A DNA stretch of 5,568 nt, taken from positions 1 to 5,568 of the forward strand of contig JAEVZT010000157.1 of assembly GCA_023392115.1 (NCBI GenBank), written 5' to 3'. The notes below the pieces were generated by a model. It had not been told where the DNA came from. It was given only the letters and a program-made list of their open reading frames with translations, and did no database searches. Positions 1-5,234 of the stretch are shown piece by piece. The stretch is from Chloroflexota bacterium (GTDB lineage Bacteria > Chloroflexota > Anaerolineae > Aggregatilineales > Phototrophicaceae). The position numbers and the translations under genes are program-made. Position 1 is the first letter of the stretch. Every line of letters starts with the position of its first letter.

Positions 1-1071
1 GTGCAGCAGTTCCTCTTGCTCGGGCTGCAAAGGCTGCTGCAAGTCATGCTCGAAGCCGAGACGCACGAAGTTCTCGGGCGCGATCGTTATGAGAAAACCT
101 CAAGATCGGCGGGGCGTCACAGCGGCTACAAGCCGATGCGAATTCAGCTTTCGATGGGCGAACTTGTCCTGCGCGTGCCGCGAATACGCGGTGCTGCCGT
201 TGCCCATGAACGACAGCTGGCAGCGCTTGTGAGTAAGAACCCCGGCAACTTGGAATACCTGCTCGATCACCTGTTCTCGCGTCCGTGGTCGAGAGGCGAA
301 GTGCAAACCCTCTTCGCCGACCCTGAAACAGGTGAAACACCGCTTTCGTCCACGCTGCTGGACGTGCTGATGTCGGAAATGCAGAATCAGTACCAGAGTT
401 TCCAAGAACGCGACTTGAGCCGTCACGTGATCGACAACGTGTTTATCGCTCCCGTGAGCGAGCAGTGGCGGGGAAACGCGCGTCAAAAGAGCGCGCTCCT
501 GTGCGCGTGGGGTGTCCGCCATGACGGGCGGACGGTGATCCTGCACTTTGCCGAAGGTGACAAACGCGATGTGTCCGTGTGGCGCGACTTCATGAAACAT
601 ATGCGCGCGCGCGGACTCGCGAATCCCAACCACATCTTCTTTGAAGGCTCGTCGGCATTCCTTTCGGTCGCGCGCGAGGTGTTTCCGCGGAGTCTGCGCT
701 ACCGGGTGTCGCTGCTCCTGATCCCGCTTGTCGCTATCGCCGCGCTGATCCTGATGCTGCTCGACGTGGACTCACCGCTCAGGTTGTTTTTTGTATTCGG
801 GTTTCAAATGCTCATTCCCGGCTGGGCTTTTGTGCGCTTGCTTACGCTCAGAGAACCGGTACATGAGTTCATGCTCGCGATACTGCTCAGCTTGTCAATC
901 AACACTATCGTGTCTGAAATCATGATTCTTGCTCACATTTGGTCGGCGCAGAATGCGATGATTATTGTCGTTTTGATCACGCTGTGCGGGATACTTCTTG
1001 AGGTCGTTTTGAATCGGCGGCACCGAGCGCGCGAAAGATGGGCATGTTATGGCGTTGGATATCAACTATGA
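1..1071 (+). pseudogene. Truncated IS256/mutator-family transposase fused in frame to a small membrane protein
   Basis: The frame is open from the window edge. GTG at base 1 could start it, but the true start may lie upstream. Residues 1-233 resemble IS256-group (mutator) transposases: an N-terminal G-RDRYEK...GRHSGYK block (26-44), 'LRVPRIRG' (57-64), a 'SRGEVQTLF' block (97-105), 'RDLSRHVIDNVF' with the presumed first catalytic Asp at D145, an 'AWGVRHDGR' strand (169-177), and 'EVFPRSLR' (226-233). In the family that last motif is normally followed by Q/R-R-C-x-x-H and then by the catalytic Glu region; here both are missing. From about residue 234 the protein becomes strongly hydrophobic, with roughly four membrane helices (236-254, 260-281, 287-313, 318-336) and a basic tail. 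The position of the second Asp (normally D-G-A/L) is E215. The element is therefore probably inactive as a transposase. Whether the fused product is made, or only the membrane part from an internal start, cannot be told. The identification of the transposase part is good; the fate of the fusion is inference. Confidence 0.75.
706..1071 (+). CDS. Small multi-pass membrane protein, possibly translated from an internal start (part of the fusion frame)
   Basis: This is the membrane portion of the chimeric frame, about 121 residues if the GTG at 706 is used. A GGAG at 689-692 lies 13 bases upstream, which is longer than ideal, so the start is uncertain and the original N-terminus may have been lost. 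About four hydrophobic helices are visible. A 'FFVFGFQMLIPGWAFVRLL' segment, followed by a charged turn and an 'LAILLSLSINTIVSE' segment, recalls small predicted inner-membrane proteins with an F-x-x-x-x-P-G-x-A-x-V-R-L-L motif that I have seen near surface-polysaccharide genes. That recollection is not a firm family assignment. The next gene begins inside its last codons, as expected for translationally coupled partners. Function unknown. Confidence 0.45.
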   Translation: MSLLLIPLVAIAALILMLLDVDSPLRLFFVFGFQMLIPGWAFVRLLTLREPVHEFMLAILLSLSINTIVSEIMILAHIWSAQNAMIIVVLITLCGILLEVVLNRRHRARERWACYGVGYQL

Positions 1072-1273
1072 CTACCTGAATGTCATCACGACAGTCGTGT
1101 TTATTTTCCTCGCGCCGCTTCTCGTCTACATGGGCGTCTTTCAGGCACAGGGCGGCGAGAAATTCGTGCGGCGCAGCCAGCGGCTCGACTGGCTCGTGGC
1201 GGGGTTGCTGATTCTGTTCCTTCTCTTGATAGGGCTTCGCGTCATTATTATTGCCGAACTGCCGGGGTAGTCG
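1049..1273 (+). CDS. Small two-helix membrane protein, function unknown
   Basis: The ATG at 1049 opens a 73-residue protein that ends in 'AELPG' before the TAG at 1268-1270; the coding part is 1049-1270. It overlaps the preceding frame by 23 bases. A purine-rich stretch (GCGAAAGATGG, about 1031-1041) lies upstream as a weak ribosome binding site. Two hydrophobic segments are clear: residues about 11-31 ('VITTVVFIFLAPLLVYMGVF') and about 47-69 ('LDWLVAGLLILFLLLIGLRV'). A polar, basic loop (QAQGGEKFVRRSQR) joins them, so the positive-inside rule puts the loop in the cytoplasm and both ends outside. The overlap and shared membrane nature suggest it works with the membrane protein just upstream. 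I do not recognise a family. The open frame, hydrophobic pattern and terminator right behind it favour a real gene. Confidence 0.6.
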
Positions 1274-1302
1274 CGGCAAAGCAGGTTCTAAACATGCAGG
1301 TT

Positions 1303-1336
1303 GAAAGCGGCAGAGGCAAACCACTCTGCCGCTTTC
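1303..1336. terminator. Bidirectional terminator hairpin between convergent genes
   Basis: A perfect 13-bp inverted repeat (GAAAGCGGCAGAG at 1303-1315 and CTCTGCCGCTTTC at 1324-1336) encloses an 8-base loop. It lies 33 bases after the stop of the rightward small membrane gene and 26 bases past the stop of the leftward repeat-protein gene. Each strand carries a short T run only as the end of the stem (CTTTC), so it is a strong stem without a classical long U-tract. The symmetric position between converging genes supports a two-way transcription end. Confidence 0.75.
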
Positions 1337-1343
1337 GCATTCT

Positions 1344-1359
1344 GAACGCGCTTGCGTTC
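1344..1359. terminator. Short accessory hairpin at the end of the leftward gene
   Basis: A 6-bp inverted repeat GAACGC/GCGTTC with a GCTT loop lies immediately beyond the stop codon of the leftward PPC-like gene (TAA at 1364-1362 on the minus strand). Together with the larger hairpin at 1303-1336 it would give a leftward transcript two consecutive stem-loops. It may help termination or protect the 3' end. It is short and could be chance. Confidence 0.3.
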
Positions 1360-1361
1360 GC

Positions 1362-2711
1362 TTAGCGGGGAATGGAGACGTTCAGAACGTAGTTGACTAC
1401 GCCGGCATCGGCAGGGGCGGAAACGGAAACCTGATAGTCCCCGGTTTCCGTGAGCGTCCGGCTGAAGCTGCGCACGGGCTGCGCAGTCACCGTCCCGCGC
1501 ACTAACGGCTCACCCGACGGCGACACGACCGTCAACGTGCCGTTATCTACCGTCAGCGACATCGTCTGTCCGGCAAGCACGTGCAAGAGATAGCTGTTTT
1601 CCGCTCCCCCGACTAATTGCCCCACGACCTGAGTACTCGACGTGCCCGGCTGAAAACGGATCCGTTCAGTTGAGGTTGACCTGTCTGGTTCGCCGGTGAT
1701 TGTCACGGTTAACGTATAGCTGACCGGCGCGAAGCCGGCGGGAACTGAAACCTGAACGATGTAGTCGCCGCTTTCCGGCAGCACCCGGTTGACGTTCTGC
1801 GCGCCGGTTTGAGCGCGCGCCAGCGGCTCGCCGGACGGCGACACGACCGTGAGATAAGCATTATCCACGGTCACCTGCATCGTCTGCCCGATAAAAGCTT
1901 CGAGGACGTAGCTGTCGACCTCATTGTCTACCGCGATCCGTCGCGCGAGCTGGGTGCTCGTCGCCCCGCGCGCAAAGCGGATCCGTTCGCTGGCAGTAAT
2001 GTCACCGGCAGACCCGGTGATGCTCACGTTCATGGTATACGTCACGCTCGCCGAGCCAACGGGCAGCGCGACGCGCAGGCTGTAGTCGCCGCTCTCCGGC
2101 AGCACGAGGTTGACGTTTTGCGCGCCGGACTGGGCGCGCGCTAGCGGCTGCCCGGTGGGTGACACCAGCGATAGATAGGCATTGTCCACGTCCACTTGGA
2201 TCGTCTGTCCTGCGAACGCATGGAACACGTAGCTGTCTTCCGCCGCGCCAGAAATCTGTCCTGTCACCTGCGTGCCGGTTGTTCCCGGCTGGAAGCGAAT
2301 GCGTTCGGCGGACGTCGATCGGTCAGGTTCGCCCGTGATCGTCACGTTCATGGTGTAAGTCACGCTGCCGGCTCCGGCGGGCGCAGAAACTTGAATTTGA
2401 TAGTCGCCGCTTTCAGTCAGCGTCTGGCTGAAGAACTGAACGGGCTGCGCCGTCGCCGTTCCCCGCACCAGCGGCTCGCCGGACGGTGAGACGACAGTGA
2501 GCGTACCGCTGTTCACAATCAGCTGCATGATCTGACCGGCAGCTGCATACAGGACATAGCTGTTGCTCTGCCCACCTGAAACCTGTCCCGTCACCTGCGC
2601 GCTGGTCGCCCCTGTCTGGAAGCGAATTCGCTCTGGAGCACCGGTCTGCGCATACGCTGCCGGTGCCATCAGCAGAAGCAAGACTTGCAGCATGATCAGT
2701 AGACGTTTCAT
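1362..2711 (-). CDS. Secreted protein of four tandem PPC-like beta-sandwich repeats
   Basis: The start is ATG at 2711-2709, preceded by AAGGAG six bases upstream. An upstream ATG at 2807 would add 32 residues that precede the obvious signal peptide, so it is rejected. The 449-residue product has a signal peptide at 1-21 (MKRLL, hydrophobic core, A-Y-A before Q22). Four repeats follow at about 26-127, 135-233, 241-340 and 349-448. Each begins with E-R-I-R-F, then a G-T/A-T/S-S/G-x-Q-V/L turn, S-Y-V/L-x-x-x-A/I-G-Q, a V-S-P-S/T-G-x-P-L turn, a L-P/T-E-S/T-G-D-Y strand and a final Y-T-x-x-V-x-I strand. This matches the pre-peptidase C-terminal (PPC, PF04151-like) pattern, a beta-sandwich usually found attached to secreted enzymes. 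Here it stands alone without an enzymatic domain, cysteine or membrane anchor. The protein is probably exported and adhesive or carbohydrate/protein-binding; that role is inference. It is transcribed divergently from the ABC importer. Confidence 0.8.
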   Translation of the reverse strand: MKRLLIMLQVLLLLMAPAAYAQTGAPERIRFQTGATSAQVTGQVSGGQSNSYVLYAAAGQIMQLIVNSGTLTVVSPSGEPLVRGTATAQPVQFFSQTLTESGDYQIQVSAPAGAGSVTYTMNVTITGEPDRSTSAERIRFQPGTTGTQVTGQISGAAEDSYVFHAFAGQTIQVDVDNAYLSLVSPTGQPLARAQSGAQNVNLVLPESGDYSLRVALPVGSASVTYTMNVSITGSAGDITASERIRFARGATSTQLARRIAVDNEVDSYVLEAFIGQTMQVTVDNAYLTVVSPSGEPLARAQTGAQNVNRVLPESGDYIVQVSVPAGFAPVSYTLTVTITGEPDRSTSTERIRFQPGTSSTQVVGQLVGGAENSYLLHVLAGQTMSLTVDNGTLTVVSPSGEPLVRGTVTAQPVRSFSRTLTETGDYQVSVSAPADAGVVNYVLNVSIPR

Positions 2712-2717
2712 GGTTCT

Positions 2718-2723
2718 CTCCTT
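2718..2723 (-). promoter_or_regulatory. Ribosome binding site that fixes the start of the PPC-like gene
   Basis: Read on the minus strand, AAGGAG sits six bases before the ATG at 2711. This strong site, together with the signal peptide that begins exactly at that ATG, excludes the longer upstream start at 2807. Confidence 0.8.
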
Positions 2724-2774
2724 CCTACTACGCCCCCAAGCATAACGCGTGGTTGACGGAACCGCTCCTCGATT

Positions 2775-2804
2775 TTGCGCAGTTGAGCCGACATCAAGTA
2801 TGAT
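2775..2804 (+). promoter_or_regulatory. Possible sigma70-type promoter for the importer operon
   Basis: TATGAT at 2799-2804 matches the -10 consensus at five of six positions. TTGCGC at 2775-2780 is a weak -35 with an 18-base gap. The pair lies about 65 bases upstream of the binding-protein start. The -10 overlaps a 10-base-spaced direct repeat (see findings), which would suit regulation. The support is pattern only. Confidence 0.25.
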
Positions 2805-2809
2805 CAAGT
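2793..2809. repeat. Direct repeat ATCAAGT, 10-base period, in the divergent promoter region
   Basis: ATCAAGT occurs at 2793-2799 and again at 2803-2809, one helical turn apart. It lies between the divergent PPC-like gene and importer operon and overlaps the candidate -10 box. It could be a regulator-binding site, but a 7-base repeat may also be chance. Confidence 0.3.
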
Positions 2810-2853
2810 CTAGGATTTCTGCATCGCGCCTGAAACTGAATATTTTAGGTAAT

Positions 2854-2860
2854 AGGAGAG
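2854..2860 (+). promoter_or_regulatory. Ribosome binding site of the solute-binding protein gene
   Basis: AGGAGAG ends seven bases before the ATG at 2868. The site is near the Shine-Dalgarno consensus and sets this start, in agreement with the signal peptide that follows. Confidence 0.75.
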
Positions 2861-2867
2861 TGCTAGG

Positions 2868-4190
2868 ATGTTGAAGTCTGTTCTTCCAAGACAGCGGTTC
2901 CTGCTCTTCTTCGCGATCGCGCTTTTCCTGATTGCCACATCCGGCTACGCTCAGGAGAACGCGATTACCCTCGATTTCTATTATCCAACGGCGGTGGACG
3001 CACCGATCAACGAGATCATGGAGGGCTACGCTCAGCAGTTCGAGGCAGCCAATCCCGGTGTCGATGTCAATCCGGTCTATACGGGAAGCTATACCGACAC
3101 GCGGCAGGCGATTCAGACCGAGCTTCAGGGCGGCAGCGCCGGTCCCGATGTCGGCGTTCTGCTCTCGACCGACCTTTACAGCCTTGCCGAAGAAGGTTAC
3201 GTCGTTCCGGTTGAGGAGTGCTTCGCAGGGGCGGAGAATTCGGAAGCTTACTTCGGCGACTTCTTCCCCGCGTTTATGGCGAACAGCATGGACGAGGAAG
3301 GGACTATCTGGTCGATCCCCTTCCAGCGCAGCACGCCTATTCTGTACTACAACAAAGACTTGTTTGAGCAGGCAGGGCTGGACCCGGAACAGCCGCCGCG
3401 CAACCGCGACGAACTGTTGGAATACGCGCAGCAGTTGAACATCCCCGGAGAGCGCTGGGGCTTGCTGATCCCCGTTGCCGGTGGTTTCCCGATCTGGATC
3501 TTTGAGAGCTTTGCGATGGCGAATGGTTCACCGCTCGGCGGTGGATCGCCGGCACAGGTGAACTTCAACACGCCGGAAATTGCCGATGCCCTGCAATTCC
3601 TCGTCGACCTCGGCGTTGAGTACGGCGTGATGCCAGCCGGCGGCAGCGCGTGGGGCGATACACCAACCGCCTTCACGAGCGGTCAAGCGGCGATGATTTA
3701 CCACACCACCGGCACGTTGACGAACATCCTTGCAAACGCGGACTTCGAGGTTGGCACCGCTTACCTGCCTTCGGGACCTGCGGGCGAGGACGGCACCGGC
3801 TACGGCACGCCGACGGGCGGCGGCAATCTCTACCTCTTCGCCAACACGTCACCTGAAGAGCGTGACGCTGCCTGCCGCTGGATCGAATTCCTGTCGTCGG
3901 CTGAAATCCAAGCTGATTGGACGGCGAACACCGGCTACATCGCCGTGACGAACAGCGCGTGGGACACCGAGACGCTGCTGAGTCTTGTCGAAGAACGTCC
4001 GCAGTACGCCGTTGCCCGCGATCAGCTCGACGTAAGCGGTCAGGAATTCACGTCCTACCGCGTTATCGATATTCAAAACATCATCAACAATACGCTCGAC
4101 AGCATTATTTCCGGTGAACGGACGGACATTGACGCCGCCCTCGAGGAAGCCCAGAGCCAGATCGACTCGCTGCTGGCTGAATACCAGTAA
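2868..4190 (+). CDS. ABC importer extracellular solute-binding protein, UgpB-like (family 1)
   Basis: The 440-residue product is close to the size of E. coli UgpB (438). A signal peptide occupies about 1-28 (basic start, hydrophobic core FLLFFAIALFLIA, then G-Y-A before Q29). No cysteine is near the cleavage site, so it does not look like a lipoprotein. The binding fold has typical landmarks: 'FEAANPGVDV' (58-67), 'YTGSYTDT' (71-78), 'FQRSTPILYYNKD' (152-164), a 'AGLDPEQPP' loop (169-177) nearly identical in E. coli UgpB, 'TGTLTNIL' (281-288), 'TGYIAVTNSAW' (355-365) and a C-terminal helix with R398. These align well with UgpB positions that hold glycerol-3-phosphate. However, the UgpB site Glu (in 'QVYEVG') is here in 'LLSTDL', so the ligand may differ. 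It would bind its solute outside the membrane and deliver it to the two permeases encoded next. Sugar, glycerol-3-phosphate or glycerophosphodiesters are all possible. Confidence 0.85.
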   Translation: MLKSVLPRQRFLLFFAIALFLIATSGYAQENAITLDFYYPTAVDAPINEIMEGYAQQFEAANPGVDVNPVYTGSYTDTRQAIQTELQGGSAGPDVGVLLSTDLYSLAEEGYVVPVEECFAGAENSEAYFGDFFPAFMANSMDEEGTIWSIPFQRSTPILYYNKDLFEQAGLDPEQPPRNRDELLEYAQQLNIPGERWGLLIPVAGGFPIWIFESFAMANGSPLGGGSPAQVNFNTPEIADALQFLVDLGVEYGVMPAGGSAWGDTPTAFTSGQAAMIYHTTGTLTNILANADFEVGTAYLPSGPAGEDGTGYGTPTGGGNLYLFANTSPEERDAACRWIEFLSSAEIQADWTANTGYIAVTNSAWDTETLLSLVEERPQYAVARDQLDVSGQEFTSYRVIDIQNIINNTLDSIISGERTDIDAALEEAQSQIDSLLAEYQ

Positions 4191-4206
4191 GCAGGCGTGG
4201 GAAGCT

Positions 4207-4252
4207 GCGGCGACTTGGCGGGCGTTGAAGGACACGCTCAACAAGCCGCCGC
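4207..4252 (+). promoter_or_regulatory. Stem-loop between binding-protein and first permease genes
   Basis: GCGGCGACTTG (4207-4217) pairs with CAAGCCGCCGC (4242-4252) at 10 of 11 positions, with one A-C mismatch. A smaller GCGT/ACGC stem is possible inside the loop (4222-4225 with 4234-4237). It occupies most of the 90-base gap between the binding-protein stop and the permease ATG. In other importers (the malE-malF case) a stem here keeps the upstream message more abundant than the permease message. That role is an analogy; no U-tract follows, so it is not a full terminator. Confidence 0.5.
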
Positions 4253-4280
4253 TCGCCCCCTAGCACTGAGCGAGAACCTC

Positions 4281-5234
4281 ATGCACACGCCCGGCAGTGC
4301 CGCCCATTCTGCTGTCCCTCACACGCGCTTGGTGAAGCCGCCACGCAAGCCCATCACGCAGCTTCTGTTTCCATACCTGCTCGTCGCGCCGACGCTGATT
4401 CTCGTCTTTCTGTTCACGCTCTGGCCCGCGGCGCAGTCCGTTCTCGGCAGCCTGTACCGACCTCCGCGCATGGCGACAGGTGAGGCAGAATTTGTCGGGC
4501 TGCAAAACTACATCGACCTATTCGATCCACGACATTACATCGGCGCGAATTTCGTGCAGATCGTCGGCAACACGCTCGCGTTCACGCTTGCGACGGTCAT
4601 CGTCAGCGTGCCGCTGGCGCTGGTCTTCGCGCTGCTGCTCAACCGCCGAGTGCGTGGGCTTGCCATTTGGCGCTTCGGACTGTTTTACCCCACCCTGCTG
4701 CCCTTGATCGGCGCGGCGAGCATCTGGGCGTTCATCTTCTCAGACACCGTTGGGCTGCTCAACACGATCCTTCGCTCATTCGGTCTTGCCGGTCAGAATT
4801 GGATAGGTAACCCGAATCTGGTATTGGCGTCAGTTACGCTGGTCAACATCTGGAAACAAGTCGGTTACTTCATGATCTTTTACTTAGCAGGGCTGCAAAA
4901 CATCCCGCGTGACATTTACGAAGCTGCTGAAATTGAAGGCGCGACTGTCGTTCAGCAGATTTATCACCTGACGCTGCCGCTGCTGCGCCGCACGACGCTC
5001 TTTATCATGGTGATCGCCTTCACGTTCGGGTTTCAGACCGTCGAGCAGCTGCAGGCATTGGGGAGAGGCGGACCGGGCGTGCGCGCTAACCTCATCCTCT
5101 ACTACATCTTCGAGAATATTCAGGAACGCCGCAATGCCGGGTACATCAACGCGATGACGGTGATCCTCGTCCTTATCCTGCTCGTTTTCACAGTCACCAA
5201 CTTTGTCGTCTTCGAGCGGAGAAACGACGAATGA
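4281..5234 (+). CDS. ABC importer permease, UgpA-like (first transmembrane subunit)
   Basis: The product has 317 residues from ATG 4281; UgpA-type proteins are about 295. A GTG at 4197 would add 28 mostly polar residues and lacks a well-spaced ribosome site, so it is not preferred. The ATG has only a weak GAGCGAG upstream, and the start could lie a little further in. Six helices are visible, at about 29-51, 94-120, 131-155, 180-206, 236-258 and 291-313. The cytoplasmic loop carries the EAA motif 'EAAEIEG' (214-220) followed after nine residues by L-T-L-P (230-233), where the ATPase docks. Other family marks are 'FVGLQNYIDLF' (71-81), 'NIWKQVGYFMIFYLAGLQ' (189-206) and 'IPRDIYEAA'. It forms half of the membrane channel with the next gene. 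The stop overlaps the next start by four bases (ATGA), so the two permeases are translationally coupled. Confidence 0.88.
   Translation: MHTPGSAAHSAVPHTRLVKPPRKPITQLLFPYLLVAPTLILVFLFTLWPAAQSVLGSLYRPPRMATGEAEFVGLQNYIDLFDPRHYIGANFVQIVGNTLAFTLATVIVSVPLALVFALLLNRRVRGLAIWRFGLFYPTLLPLIGAASIWAFIFSDTVGLLNTILRSFGLAGQNWIGNPNLVLASVTLVNIWKQVGYFMIFYLAGLQNIPRDIYEAAEIEGATVVQQIYHLTLPLLRRTTLFIMVIAFTFGFQTVEQLQALGRGGPGVRANLILYYIFENIQERRNAGYINAMTVILVLILLVFTVTNFVVFERRNDE

Noticed and set aside
100..633. Long leftward open frame (177 codons) under the transposase
   Set aside because: It is the antisense shadow of the transposase frame; its residues show no domain pattern, signal or ribosome site.
1..720. Intact insertion sequence
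   Set aside because: No terminal inverted repeat can be seen, the transposase C-terminus is absent and the left end is outside the window.
1362..2636. CRISPR-like or DNA-level tandem array in the repeat-protein gene
   Set aside because: The repeats have a roughly 320-base period and diverge at third codon positions, so they are protein-domain repeats, not a CRISPR or satellite array.
2712..2807. N-terminal extension of the PPC-like protein from the ATG at 2807
   Set aside because: The strong AAGGAG site and the signal peptide begin at the ATG at 2711; the extension is polar and would bury the signal peptide.
3849..4244. Leftward open frame of 131 codons under the end of the binding-protein gene
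   Set aside because: It is antisense to well-conserved coding sequence, a common effect of GC-rich codon bias.
4197..4280. GTG start for the first permease, adding 28 residues
   Set aside because: A purine-rich AGCAGG sits too close to the GTG, the added sequence is not membrane-like, and it is occupied by the stem-loop.
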